64,000 bases of DNA from DATFDN01 sp963818885 (GTDB lineage Bacteria; Pseudomonadota; Alphaproteobacteria; Acetobacterales; Acetobacteraceae), in assembly GCA_963818885.1 (NCBI GenBank), contig CAWFTP010000002.1:116536-180535 (forward strand), read 5' to 3'. Below are positions 7,952 to 17,094 of this stretch, one piece after another. The position numbers and the translations under genes were made by a program. The stretch's first letter is position 1; each line of letters begins with the position of its first letter. A model generated the notes under the pieces. The model had not been told where the DNA came from, did no database searches, and saw only the letters and a list, made by a program, of their open reading frames with translations.

Positions 7952-9906
7952 CAGCCCCCCTTGCTGCGCGCGGTCTCGGTTGCCTGCGCCTTAGCGGAAT
8001 CGACCCACCAGGTGTCGAAGTCGACGCCGTCGCGGATCGGGATGCCCGGCTGGCCGAACCGGTTCCAGTAAGCGACGTGGAACACTTGGTTGCCCCAGGC
8101 GGGGACCAGGTACCATCCCCACAGCAGCACGCGGTCGAGCGCGCGGCCCGCGACCGCGAGGCTCGCGCGATCCGGCGCGGTGAGTACTCTCTTTATCAGC
8201 GCATCGACCACCGGGCTGCAGACCCCCGCGACATTGTTGCTGCCGGGCTCTTTCGCCGCGGCACAGGAGAAATCGTCGGACAGCGCGGTGCCGGGGATTT
8301 CGTTCTGCGGGACGACGATCATCGTCATGTCGAAGTCGAAGTCGTCAACCAGGCGCTGGAACTGCGCCGGATCGACCGTCCGCACGTTGGCGTCGATCCC
8401 CAGGCGCTTGAGTGTCTGCACATAGGGAAGCGCCACCCGCTCGAACGTCGGGTCGACGAGCAGGATGGTGAAGCGCATCTGCTGACCGGACGCGTCGGTG
8501 AGCTTCATGTCCTTGACGTGCCAGCCCGCCTTCTCGAGCAGCTTGAGCGAGGTCATCAGCTCCTTGCTGTTATGGCCCGATCCGTCGGTAACCGGCAGGG
8601 TAAAGGGCTCGATGAAAACCTCCGGCGGCAATTCGGGGCGGAATGGCTCGAGCAGCTTAAGCTCGTCGGGTCCGGGCAGGCCGCTCGAGGCGAGGTCGCT
8701 ATTCTCGAAATAGCTCATCGTGCGGGTATAGGAATCGAAGAAGAGATTTTTGTTGGCCCACTGGAAGTCGTACGCCCAGGCGATCGCCTGGCGCACCAGG
8801 CGGTTCTGGAACACCGGACGGCGGGTGTTCATGGCCCAGCCCTGTATTCCGGTCGGCAGGTGGTGGCGGATATCGGCCTTGATCACCAGGCCCTGCTGCA
8901 CTGCCGGAAAGTCGTAGGCGCGGGCCCAGTTCTTGGAGATGTTCTCCGCCCTGATATCGGCCTGTCCCGCCTTGAACGCCTCCAGCGCCACCGAGGCGTC
9001 GCGGTAATAGTCCACTCGGACAGTGCCGAAATTGTTGGTGCCGACCGCGGTCGGCAGGTCGCGCGCCCACCAGTTCGGGTCACGCTGGAAGATGACGCCG
9101 CGGCCGAGCTCGAAGGACGCGACCCTGTACGGACCGGAGCCGATCGGGGCAACGGTGAGCGGCTGGGAGAAGTCGCGGCTCTTGAAGAAGTGCTCGGGAA
9201 GAATTGGAAGCTCGCCGACCAACAGCGGCAGCGAGCGGTCGCGGCTGGGCTTGAAATGGAAAACGACGCGCTGCGGCCCGTCGGCCTGCACCGAATCGAC
9301 CCCCGCGAATTGCAGGCGGAAGGAGGGGCTGCCCTGGGTGGTGAGCGTCTTGAACGACCAAGCCACATCCTCGGCGGTCAGCGGCACGCCGTCCGAGAAA
9401 TGCGCCTCCGGGCGCAGGTTGAAGGCGATCCAGGAGCCGTCTTCCGGCGTCTCGATCGTGCTGCAGATGTGGCAATAGCCGGTCGCCGCCTCGTCGGAGG
9501 ACCCAGCGAGTAGGCTCTCCCAGACATGCCCGATCGAGGCGCCCGATCCGGATCCGCCGGGTAGGATGACCCAAGCGCCCACAAGCCCGGCGACCGCCCG
9601 GCCGCGCAGGATGAACGGATTGAAGTTGTCATAATTACCGACCGCGGCAAGACGCACATCGCCGCCTTTAGGCGCCTCCGGGTCCACATAAGGAAAGTGC
9701 TTGAATCCCGCGGGAAGCATTGGGGTTCCTAGTATCGACAGTCCCGTCGCCGTGGTGACTGCTGGATCGGCACTCGCAGGCGGTGCCGGCCCGACGCCGC
9801 CGAGCGCGGCGACAAGCCCCGCGGCCAGAACGCCACGCCTCGTGGCTCCGCCTCCCTCGATGGGAGGGTACCGCCCAGGCTTGCTCGGCATGGGCCTATT
9901 TCTCAT
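7951..9906 (-). CDS. yejA: Peptide ABC transporter substrate-binding protein (YejA-like)
   Basis: A 651-residue family-5 extracellular solute-binding protein that delivers peptides to YejBEF. The N-terminus has a twin-arginine-like stretch (TRRGVLAAGLVAALGG) before the mature start. The ALYGKPK-type region typical of YejA reads FKHFPYVDPEAPKGGDVRL, and NYDNFNPFILRG follows. I chose ATG at 9906 because GGGAG sits 9 bases upstream. The frame is open to 10008 but that part looks non-coding. A 133-bp gap separates it from the anti-sigma gene, leaving room for its own promoter. Confidence 0.92.
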   Translation of the reverse strand: MRNRPMPSKPGRYPPIEGGGATRRGVLAAGLVAALGGVGPAPPASADPAVTTATGLSILGTPMLPAGFKHFPYVDPEAPKGGDVRLAAVGNYDNFNPFILRGRAVAGLVGAWVILPGGSGSGASIGHVWESLLAGSSDEAATGYCHICSTIETPEDGSWIAFNLRPEAHFSDGVPLTAEDVAWSFKTLTTQGSPSFRLQFAGVDSVQADGPQRVVFHFKPSRDRSLPLLVGELPILPEHFFKSRDFSQPLTVAPIGSGPYRVASFELGRGVIFQRDPNWWARDLPTAVGTNNFGTVRVDYYRDASVALEAFKAGQADIRAENISKNWARAYDFPAVQQGLVIKADIRHHLPTGIQGWAMNTRRPVFQNRLVRQAIAWAYDFQWANKNLFFDSYTRTMSYFENSDLASSGLPGPDELKLLEPFRPELPPEVFIEPFTLPVTDGSGHNSKELMTSLKLLEKAGWHVKDMKLTDASGQQMRFTILLVDPTFERVALPYVQTLKRLGIDANVRTVDPAQFQRLVDDFDFDMTMIVVPQNEIPGTALSDDFSCAAAKEPGSNNVAGVCSPVVDALIKRVLTAPDRASLAVAGRALDRVLLWGWYLVPAWGNQVFHVAYWNRFGQPGIPIRDGVDFDTWWVDSAKAQATETARSKGG

Positions 9907-10039
9907 TGAACGATCTCCCGCCTCAGCCGCGATATTCCGCACCGGGCAAAAAAACGCCATCCCGTTGCGCGCCTCCGAGCCGGAAGCCGCCATCTCAGGG
10001 TCACGCATCGAGACGCATTTGCCGAACTCGTCAGACGGG

Positions 10040-10708
10040 CTACAGACGCTGGAGCATGCCCGAATAGACGACCGGGCCAGTCGGCTGCCCCGTCGGGGAT
10101 CCGCCTACCGGCTCCAGGCTGACGAGGATGCGGGTCCCGGGCGGCGGCATGCCGCCCATGTCGCGCCCTGTGGCAGGCAGCACGCCCATCGAATGGGGCT
10201 GGGTCGCGCCTTCGGGCAGTGCCCACAACTCCATGTCGCGCCCGGCCGGGGTGTGCGCGAGCGCGCCGGACGGGCGCACCATAAGATGCCCATTCGGCAT
10301 CGCATACGCCAGTAGCGCCGCAGGCGCGTTGGCGGGCATCAGTATGGCGACCGCCTGCTGGGGCGGCGGGCGGACGATGATGAACGCGGCAAGGCCAGCG
10401 GCGATGGCGAGTGCCGCGGCCGTGCCGGCCTGCCAAAAGTGGACCGTCCGGCGCGGTATCGGCAATGCCACGACCTTCGCGGAACCGGTGCTGGCGGCGA
10501 TCCGCTCCCACAGATCGGCGGGCGGCGCGGTGTCGGGAACGAGGCGGCTCAGAGGTGACAGCCGGCGGTCCCACGCCTCAACCGACCGGGCGAATCCAGG
10601 ATCGGCCGCGGCGCGTGCCCGCGCCGCTTCATGGTCCGCTTCGCCGAGCACGCCCAGCGCGTATTCGGCGGCGAGCAGATCGGGATCCTGGTCGGGCGTG
10701 TCGCTCAT
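10040..10708 (-). CDS. Anti-sigma factor, RskA family
   Basis: A 222-residue protein. A cytoplasmic N-terminal anti-sigma domain begins with LLAAEYALGVLGEADHEAA, typical of zinc-less RskA-type ASDs. A single transmembrane helix lies near residues 95-112 (AGTAAALAIAAGLAAFIIV). The periplasmic anti-sigma-K domain ends with TRILVSLEPVGGSP. It should hold the adjacent sigma factor inactive at the membrane until a signal triggers release. Start MSDTPDQDPD is preferred because its ATG overlaps the sigma stop (ATGA). Fifteen more residues are open upstream. Confidence 0.9.
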   Translation of the reverse strand: MSDTPDQDPDLLAAEYALGVLGEADHEAARARAAADPGFARSVEAWDRRLSPLSRLVPDTAPPADLWERIAASTGSAKVVALPIPRRTVHFWQAGTAAALAIAAGLAAFIIVRPPPQQAVAILMPANAPAALLAYAMPNGHLMVRPSGALAHTPAGRDMELWALPEGATQPHSMGVLPATGRDMGGMPPPGTRILVSLEPVGGSPTGQPTGPVVYSGMLQRL

Positions 10709-11259
10709 GGTTCCAGGCATCCACGCAGTAAGCTCAACCCGCGCCGTATCCACGACTTCACCGTGCCGAGCGGCAGCCGCAGGCGTTCGGCGAGCACACT
10801 ATGCGACAGGCCCTCGACATAGGCGAGAAGGATGATCCGACGACGCTCCGGATCGAGCGTATCGAGGCATTGGCGCAGAGCCGCGCCGTCGGCGTTCTCC
10901 ACCATCCGGCTCAGTGCGTCGGGGCTGTCGTCGGGTTGCTCGGGCGGTTCGTAGCCGGGGACTTCGCGCCCGCGCCGGCGTTGGATGTCGAGGGCGCGGT
11001 AGCGCACGAGGCTTACGAGCCATGCCTCCGCGCTACCCTTCGCGGCATCGAACTGCCCCGCCCGCTGCCAGATCTGAACGAACGCATCGTGCGTGGCGTC
11101 GGCCGCGAGCGATGGCTGGCCGGTGATGCGCAGGGCGACACCGTGCAGGCGCGGCGACCACATGTCGTAGAGGTCGCGGAACGCCCGCCGGTCGCCGGCG
11201 GCGCAGCCCTTGAGGAGGGCGGCCATCCGGTCGGCATCCGGCGGGGTAGTATCGGGCAT
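10705..11259 (-). CDS. ECF-type RNA polymerase sigma factor, SigK-like
   Basis: A 184-residue extracytoplasmic-function sigma factor. Region 2 spans about residues 25-95 (FRDLYDMWSPRLHGVALRI, DATHDAFVQIWQRA). Region 4 spans about 125-180 (LRQCLDTLDPERRRIILLAYVEGLSHSVLAERLRLPLGTVKSWIRRGL), with the helix-turn-helix at its end. It overlaps the RskA-type anti-sigma by 4 bases. It begins only 5 bases after the stop of the acyl-CoA synthetase gene and may be cotranscribed with it, which is unusual. Its target genes are unknown. Confidence 0.93.
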   Translation of the reverse strand: MPDTTPPDADRMAALLKGCAAGDRRAFRDLYDMWSPRLHGVALRITGQPSLAADATHDAFVQIWQRAGQFDAAKGSAEAWLVSLVRYRALDIQRRRGREVPGYEPPEQPDDSPDALSRMVENADGAALRQCLDTLDPERRRIILLAYVEGLSHSVLAERLRLPLGTVKSWIRRGLSLLRGCLEP

Positions 11260-11264
11260 TCTGC

Positions 11265-13406
11265 CTAGTTGGGGATGGTGCCGCCTCCGTCATCCCCCGC
11301 TCGGGTGATCAGGAGAGCATCGGCGACGGTCAGGCCCGAATTGTCGGCGTGCAGGATGACTGGATTAAGCTCCATCTCGGCGATCCGCGCGCGATTCGCC
11401 ATCGCGAAGCGCGAGAGGCGTGCCAGCAGCGCCGCGACCGGCTTGGTGTCAACCGGTGCCGCGCCGCGGAAACCGGTCAGCAGGCGTGACGAGCGCAGGT
11501 CCGCGAGCATCGCCTGCGCGTCGGCCTCGGTCAGCGGCGCCGGGCGGTGCGCGACATCGCCGAACAGCTCGATCGTGGCGCCGCCGAACCCGGCCATCAT
11601 CATGGGCCCGAAGGTCGGGTCGTTGACCATTCCCAACGCCAGCTCGAAGCCTCTCGGCGCCATGCGCTGCACCAGCACGCCGTCGATCGCCGCGTCCGCC
11701 CGGTAGCGGCGCACCTCGTCGAGTATCCCCGCATAGGCGGCCTCCACGGCTGCCCGGTCGCCGAGGTTCAGCCGGACGCCGCCAGCCTCCGTCTTGTGCG
11801 GAATGTCGGCGGACTGGATCTTCAGCGCGACCGGAAAGCCCAACGCTTCCGCTGCCGCGCCGGCCTCGGCCGCCGAGGTCGCGAGACGCTCTCCGCTCGT
11901 ATCGAGCCCGAGCAGCGCCTTCGCGCGATATTCGGCCAACGTCCCCTCCCCTGCCGGCACATCGGCCGCCGGCATCGCCGTATCCGCGTTCCCGCTGGCG
12001 CCGGCCAGGAACTCGGCGTGCTGCGCGTGCCGGTCCATCGCGATACCACAGGCACGCAGGTCGGTGTGCAGGAACAGGCCGCACGCCGCCGACTGCCCTC
12101 GCCCGAGCGTGGAGGGGATCGTGTAGCTCCATACTGTCACCGGCTTGTCGGTGGCCGCGAGCAGCGGGCGGATACGTTCCGGATCGAGCATCACACGCGT
12201 CTCGCTCGCGAGCGAGCTGACCAGCACGATGCTGTCGACCTCGTCGGATGCGCCCAGAATCTCCAGCGCGCTCGCCGCCACCGGCCCAGTGTTGCTGCCC
12301 TGCGCTGTGACGTCGACCGGGTTCTGCGGCGACGCATAGGATGGGATCAGACCGCCCAGCCGGCTCTGCAGATTGGCGGACAGGGTCGGCACCGTGAGAT
12401 TGTTGGCGACCAGTATATCGGCGATCCACGCGCCGCCGCCGCCGGAGACGGTGATGATACCGACGCGCCGTCCCTTCGGCGGCTTGCCGGTGAGCAGCAT
12501 GCCGGCGATCGAGACCGCCTCGTCCGGATCCTCGGCTTCCAAAATGCCGTAGCGCCGAAACACCGCGCGATAGGCGGTGTAGGAGCCGGACAGCGCCGCC
12601 GTGTGCGAGGCACTGGCCCGCTTTCCCGCGTCGGAGCGGCCGACCTTGATCGCGATGATCGGCTTGCCTCGCCGGCGCGCCTCCGCCGCCGCTTCGGCGA
12701 AGCGGGCACCGTCGCGGATCGTCTCGATGAACATCATCACCGCATGGGTGCGGTCGTCGCGCACCATGTAATCGAGGAAGTCGGACGCGGTCAGGTCGGA
12801 TTTATTGCCCGTCGTCATGACGTAGCTGAAGCCGAGCCCGGCAGGCTTGCCGCGATTATAGAGCGAGAAGCCGATCCCGCCCGACTGGGCGATCACGCCG
12901 ATGCGCCGGTCCGACACCGGCGTCGGCACCGTCTCGCCGGGCTTCGCCTCGACCGTCGGGCTGAACGTGGTGCTTATCCGGCCGAGCGCATTGAAATAGC
13001 CCTCGCAGTTCGGCCCGGCGATGCGCAGGCCGGTCCGGCGCGCGATCGCGAGCAAGCGGACCTGCATCTCCGACGCGGCGCCGCCCTCTTCGGCAAAGCC
13101 CGAGCTGATGACGATCATATGCTTTACGCCGGCCCGCGCACAGGCCTCGGCGGCATCGGCGACGGCGGGGGCGGGGATCGCGACGATGGCGACGTCCACC
13201 TCTCCGCCCGCCGCTTCGAGCGACGGGTAGCAGGCGAGCCCGTCGATCTCGGCGTAGCTCGGGTTCACCGGCACAATGCGCCCGTCATAACCGTTGCCAC
13301 GAAGATGACGTAGCAGGAGGCCGCGGATACGGTGCGGGTCGGGGGAGGCGCCGAGCACGGCAACGGCGCGCGGCCAAAAGAAGCTTTCGAGCGGATGTGG
13401 GGTCAT
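11265..13406 (-). CDS. Acyl-CoA synthetase (NDP/ADP-forming), acetate-CoA ligase family
   Basis: A 713-residue protein with an N-terminal CoA-binding Rossmann domain (VAVLGASPDPHRI), a succinyl-CoA-ligase-like domain (GVIAQSGGIGFSL, and KRASASHTAAL with the probable phospho-histidine) and a C-terminal ATP-grasp domain (KIQSADIPHKTEAGGVRLNL, MELNPVI). The family makes acyl-CoA from a carboxylic acid, CoA and ATP with release of ADP. The start is set at ATG 13406, 5 bases after the upstream acyl-CoA dehydrogenase stop. The frame stays open to 13817 only because it lies inside that gene. Together they suggest activation and oxidation of an organic acid. Confidence 0.9.
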   Translation of the reverse strand: MTPHPLESFFWPRAVAVLGASPDPHRIRGLLLRHLRGNGYDGRIVPVNPSYAEIDGLACYPSLEAAGGEVDVAIVAIPAPAVADAAEACARAGVKHMIVISSGFAEEGGAASEMQVRLLAIARRTGLRIAGPNCEGYFNALGRISTTFSPTVEAKPGETVPTPVSDRRIGVIAQSGGIGFSLYNRGKPAGLGFSYVMTTGNKSDLTASDFLDYMVRDDRTHAVMMFIETIRDGARFAEAAAEARRRGKPIIAIKVGRSDAGKRASASHTAALSGSYTAYRAVFRRYGILEAEDPDEAVSIAGMLLTGKPPKGRRVGIITVSGGGGAWIADILVANNLTVPTLSANLQSRLGGLIPSYASPQNPVDVTAQGSNTGPVAASALEILGASDEVDSIVLVSSLASETRVMLDPERIRPLLAATDKPVTVWSYTIPSTLGRGQSAACGLFLHTDLRACGIAMDRHAQHAEFLAGASGNADTAMPAADVPAGEGTLAEYRAKALLGLDTSGERLATSAAEAGAAAEALGFPVALKIQSADIPHKTEAGGVRLNLGDRAAVEAAYAGILDEVRRYRADAAIDGVLVQRMAPRGFELALGMVNDPTFGPMMMAGFGGATIELFGDVAHRPAPLTEADAQAMLADLRSSRLLTGFRGAAPVDTKPVAALLARLSRFAMANRARIAEMELNPVILHADNSGLTVADALLITRAGDDGGGTIPN

Positions 13407-13411
13407 GAGCG

Positions 13412-14572
13412 CTAGGCCTTGCGATCGTTCAGCAGGCGACGGGCGATCGCCATGCGGTGCACCTCGCTGGGGCCCTCGTAGATCCGCATGACGCGAAGCT
13501 GCGATGCCATCAGCTGCAGAGGCAGCTCCTTGATCATTCCCATCGCACCGAATGTCTGCATCGCGTGATCGACAACATCGGTCGCCATCTCGGTCGCGAA
13601 CACCTTCACCATGCTCGCCTCCGTCCGCACCTCCTCCTTGGCGTCGAGCTTGGCGGCTGCGTCCATGACCATCAGGCGGCACGCGTGAATGCGGGTGGCG
13701 GCGTCGGCGACCCACCACTGGATTGCCTGCCGGTCGGCGAGGCGAGCGCCGAATGTCACCCGGTTGCGAGCCTGCTCGCACATCATCTCGAGCGCGCGGC
13801 GCGCCATGCCGATGCACCAGGCGCCCATCTGCAGCCGGCGCACCGTCAGGCGTAGCTGCATCGGAGCGAAGCCGCGCCCGAGCTCGCCGAGCAGCTGGGA
13901 TTCGGGAATGCGGCAGTTATCGAACACCAGCTCATAAGTGCGCCGGCCCCCGATCATGGCGATCTCGCGCTCGATGATGAAGCCGGGGGTGTCGCGCTCG
14001 ACGATGAAGGCGGTGACGCCCTCATGGCGCTTGCCCTCGCCCGTGCGGGCCATGACGATCACGAAGTCCGCGCGCGGCACGCCGCTGACCCAGATCTTAC
14101 GCCCGTTGATGACCCAGTCGGCGCCGTCCTTCACCGCCCGTGTCGTCAGGGCGGCCGGATCGCCGCCGGCGCCCGGTTCCGAGATAGCGATCGCCGAGCG
14201 GGCGCGGCCCTCGGCATAGGGCTTCAGGTACAGCTCGGTCTGCCGCGCGTCGGCGACCTTCATTAGCATATGCAGGTTCGGACTGTCGGGCGGGAAGGTG
14301 AAGGGGACGACGGTGCGGCCCATCTCCTCGTTCATCGGCATCAGCGCGACGGCGGGCAGGTTCGCGCCGCCCCATTCCTCCGGCACGTCGAGCGCCCATA
14401 GGCCGAGCTCACGGCACTTGGCCAGCAGCAGCGCCTCCTCCTCCGGGGCCAGCCCGTACCGCTCGCCGCGTGCCTCGCGGGCGAGCACCGATTTTTCCAG
14501 CGGCATCAAGTCGCGATCGACGAATTTCGCGACCAGGTCTCGCAACATGCGATGTTCTTCGGACAATTCCAT
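13412..14572 (-). CDS. Acyl-CoA dehydrogenase
   Basis: A 386-residue flavoenzyme that introduces the alpha-beta double bond into acyl-CoA. The N-terminal helical domain (MELSEEHRMLRDLVAKFVDRDLMP), the middle domain with AISEPGAGGDPAAL, and the C-terminal domain with RVTFGARLADRQAIQWWVADAAT and RIYEGPSEVHRMAIARRLL are all present. The arrangement resembles the family used for branched or cyclic substrates. The start is supported by GGGAG 8 bases upstream. Translation further upstream is shadow of the divergent glycosyltransferase. It heads a same-strand run with the ADP-forming ligase. Confidence 0.93.
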   Translation of the reverse strand: MELSEEHRMLRDLVAKFVDRDLMPLEKSVLAREARGERYGLAPEEEALLLAKCRELGLWALDVPEEWGGANLPAVALMPMNEEMGRTVVPFTFPPDSPNLHMLMKVADARQTELYLKPYAEGRARSAIAISEPGAGGDPAALTTRAVKDGADWVINGRKIWVSGVPRADFVIVMARTGEGKRHEGVTAFIVERDTPGFIIEREIAMIGGRRTYELVFDNCRIPESQLLGELGRGFAPMQLRLTVRRLQMGAWCIGMARRALEMMCEQARNRVTFGARLADRQAIQWWVADAATRIHACRLMVMDAAAKLDAKEEVRTEASMVKVFATEMATDVVDHAMQTFGAMGMIKELPLQLMASQLRVMRIYEGPSEVHRMAIARRLLNDRKA

Positions 14573-14608
14573 GTGCCAACTCCCGTGCCATCCAGCATCC
14601 GCAGGCTT

Positions 14609-15634
14609 ATGTTGCCCGGCTCCGCCGAACCTGCCAAACGGGCGGGCATGCTCGACGAGGATGAGAGGCTCGGCCGCCAGGTCCTGCCGGCAGTGGCACC
14701 GCCGCTTCGGGTCGCGGTCCTGGTGCCATGCCACAACGAGGAACGCACCGTTGCCAAGGTGATCGCTGACTTCCGCACTGCACTGCCCCACGCGCGCGTC
14801 TATGTCTTCGATAACAATTCGAACGACGCGACGATCGCGGAAGCCCACAGCGCCGGCGCCGTGGTCCGGTGCGAGCCGCTGCAAGGCAAGGGCAACGTCG
14901 TCCGCCGGATGTTCGCCGATGTGGAGGCCGACATCTACGTCCTGGTGGACGGGGATGACACCTACGATGCTGATTCGGCCCCGGCAATGCTCGAGATGTT
15001 GTGGCGCGACCGGCTCGACATGGTGACGGGGACTCGACGGGCGACCGCCGAAGATGCGTTCCGCCCCGGGCACCGGTTCGGTAACCGGGCGATCACCGGC
15101 ATGGTAAGCTGGGTATTCGGCAGCCAAGTGAGCGACATGCTCTCGGGCTATCGCGTCTTCTCCCGCCGGTTCGTGAAATCGTTCCCGGCGCTGGCCGCAG
15201 GGTTCGAGACGGAGACCGAATTCACTGTCCACGCGCTGGAGCTGCGGATGCCGATCGGCGAGCTTGGCGTGAGATACCGGGAGCGCCCGGCCGGGTCGGA
15301 GTTGAAATTGCGTACCGTGCGCGACGGCATAAGGATCGTGCAGACGATCCTGCTGCTGATCAAGGAGGAACGGCCGCTGCAGTTCTTCTCGATCGTCGCG
15401 GCGGTGCTGCTCGCGGTCGGGCTCGCGCTGGGCGTGCCGGTGGTGATGGAGTTCCTGCGCACCGGTCTGGTGCCGCGCCTGCCGACCGCGATCCTGGCGA
15501 CGGGGCTGATCCTGCTGTCCTTCCTGTCGCTGTTCGGTGGCCTGATCCTGGGGTCCGTGACGCGGGGACGCAAGGAGATGAAGCGGCTGTTCTACCTGAA
15601 CCTACCGGGCGTCGGCGCCGAGGGGGAGCGGTGA
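14609..15634 (+). CDS. Family 2 glycosyltransferase with C-terminal membrane anchor
   Basis: A 341-residue protein. The GT-A domain has VAVLVPCHNEERTVAKVI, then the metal-binding VDGDDTYD, and MLSGYRVFSRRFVKSFP. Two hydrophobic helices near the end (AAVLLAVGLALGVPVVM and AILATGLILLSFLSLF) anchor it. It resembles dolichyl-phosphate-mannose synthase-like enzymes that load sugars on a polyprenyl lipid or a growing glycan at the inner membrane. ATG 14609 or 14648 could be the start. 14609 leaves only 36 bp to the divergent dehydrogenase gene. Confidence 0.88.
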   Translation: MLPGSAEPAKRAGMLDEDERLGRQVLPAVAPPLRVAVLVPCHNEERTVAKVIADFRTALPHARVYVFDNNSNDATIAEAHSAGAVVRCEPLQGKGNVVRRMFADVEADIYVLVDGDDTYDADSAPAMLEMLWRDRLDMVTGTRRATAEDAFRPGHRFGNRAITGMVSWVFGSQVSDMLSGYRVFSRRFVKSFPALAAGFETETEFTVHALELRMPIGELGVRYRERPAGSELKLRTVRDGIRIVQTILLLIKEERPLQFFSIVAAVLLAVGLALGVPVVMEFLRTGLVPRLPTAILATGLILLSFLSLFGGLILGSVTRGRKEMKRLFYLNLPGVGAEGER

Positions 15635-16383
15635 CGGGCGATCTGCCGCGCACGCTGTCGCTGGAGGGCGCATCGAACGTGCGAGACCTCGGCGGCTGGC
15701 CGACCAAAGGCGGCGGGCATGTGCGCTTCGGTCGCATGTTCCGCTCGGCCGCGTTGACCGGCCTGACCGTGCGCGACGTGGCGGCACTGGCCGCGACCGG
15801 GTTGCGGACAGTGTGCGATCTGCGTGGGCGGCGGGAGGCGGCGGAGGCGCCTTCGGCGTTGGCCGGCGTGTCGGACGTCGCGGTGCATCCGCTCTCGATC
15901 GAGCCCTCGGTCGGTGCGTCGCTACGCGACCTCGTGGCGACACGCAACGCCACCGGGGAGAGCGTGATGGCCGTCATGCGCCAGGCCTATGTCGCCTACG
16001 CGCTGGAATGGCCGCACCGCTATCGGGCGATGTTCGCGCTGCTACTGCACGAACCGGCGCTGCCGCTGCTGCTGCACTGCTCGGCCGGCAAGGATCGGAC
16101 CGGGTTCGGCGCCTCGCTGATCCTGACCGTGCTTGGCGTGCCGTATGAGGCGGTGCGGGAGGATTATCTGGCGTCCAACCGGCTCTGGCGTGGTGACGTC
16201 GCGCTGGCGGAGGGCCTACCGCCGCACCTGGCGGACGTGCTGCTGCACGTGCATGCGGAACTGCTGGACGCGGCATTCGCCGCTATCCGGGAGGGCTACG
16301 GGACGTTCGAGCGGTATGCGGCGCTGGCGCTGGGAGTGGGCGTGGGTGAAGTGGAGCGGCTGCGCCTGGCCGCGATCGAATAA
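15631..16383 (+). CDS. Tyrosine-protein phosphatase family protein
   Basis: A 250-residue protein of the Y_phosphatase3 (IphP/LipA-like) family. The segment ASNVRDLGGWPT near residue 15 and the catalytic P-loop HCSAGKDRTG (CX5R, with the following T) near residue 150 are clear. Such enzymes dephosphorylate tyrosine or lipid and sugar phosphates. Its GTG start overlaps the glycosyltransferase stop (GTGA), so the two are coupled. A role in controlling or trimming polysaccharide synthesis is inferred from position. Confidence 0.88.
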   Translation: MTGDLPRTLSLEGASNVRDLGGWPTKGGGHVRFGRMFRSAALTGLTVRDVAALAATGLRTVCDLRGRREAAEAPSALAGVSDVAVHPLSIEPSVGASLRDLVATRNATGESVMAVMRQAYVAYALEWPHRYRAMFALLLHEPALPLLLHCSAGKDRTGFGASLILTVLGVPYEAVREDYLASNRLWRGDVALAEGLPPHLADVLLHVHAELLDAAFAAIREGYGTFERYAALALGVGVGEVERLRLAAIE

Positions 16384-16413
16384 TAGCCCGAATTGTCGGA
16401 AGGACCAGGTTGG

Positions 16414-17088
16414 ATGGCGATCACGAAGTGCGTCAGCCCGATGTCGAATCCCGAAGTGAGGACGTTGCTCCAGGACCAAGCCCTGAGCCAATTTTATCGT
16501 CCCATGGAGGCTCAGCGCCAGATCAAACCCGGTGATCTGGATACGTTTCGCGACAGCATCCGCGATACAATTGGGAACGACCCCATAATCTACCTCGAAT
16601 TCGGCGTTGCAATGGGCAATTCCCTGCGCTCGATGCTAAGTCGTTTCACACACTACGAAGCCCGCTTCTATGGCTTCGACAGTTTCGACGGACTGCCCGA
16701 GAAGTGGCAGCCGCTGCCCACTGTTGATTGGCCGAAGGGGGCGTTTGGAAGCCAAGGGAGCGGACCCGACCTCGACGATTTCCGAGTGACGCTTGTGAAA
16801 GGTTGGTTCCAGAATACTTTGCCGGCGTTTCTATCCTCGGGTTACGTGGGTGGCCCGCGAACACATCTTGTCCATTATGATGCGGATCTGTACTCCTCAA
16901 CGCTATTCATCTTGACTACGCTCTGGCACCATCTGCCCGACTATTATTTCATGATGGACGAATTCATGTACGACGAGATCGTGGCTCTTCGCGACTTCGT
17001 GCTTGGCTATCCGGTGGAGATCGATTTCGTGGCAGAATGCGGCGATAAGCTCTTTGGGCGCCTGCGGCGAGTGCCGTTCACTCCGTAG
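16414..17088 (+). CDS. Class I SAM-dependent methyltransferase (TylF/MacrocinOMT-like)
   Basis: A 224-residue methyltransferase with the SAM-binding motif YLEFGVAMGNSL near residue 60, FYGFDSFDGLPE, and the HYDADLYSST segment that replaces the usual post-II motif. Related enzymes methylate sugar hydroxyls. ATG 16414 is preferred over the TTG at 16393 because GGAAGGA lies about 11 bases before it. GC is visibly lower than in neighbouring metabolic genes. It converges with the GT61-methyltransferase fusion 6 bases away. Confidence 0.85.
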   Translation: MAITKCVSPMSNPEVRTLLQDQALSQFYRPMEAQRQIKPGDLDTFRDSIRDTIGNDPIIYLEFGVAMGNSLRSMLSRFTHYEARFYGFDSFDGLPEKWQPLPTVDWPKGAFGSQGSGPDLDDFRVTLVKGWFQNTLPAFLSSGYVGGPRTHLVHYDADLYSSTLFILTTLWHHLPDYYFMMDEFMYDEIVALRDFVLGYPVEIDFVAECGDKLFGRLRRVPFTP

Positions 17089-17094
17089 CTTGGC

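Noticed and set aside
11547..13313. Plus-strand 588-codon frame
   Set aside because: Antisense to the ADP-forming acyl-CoA synthetase, with typical shadow composition and no ribosome site.
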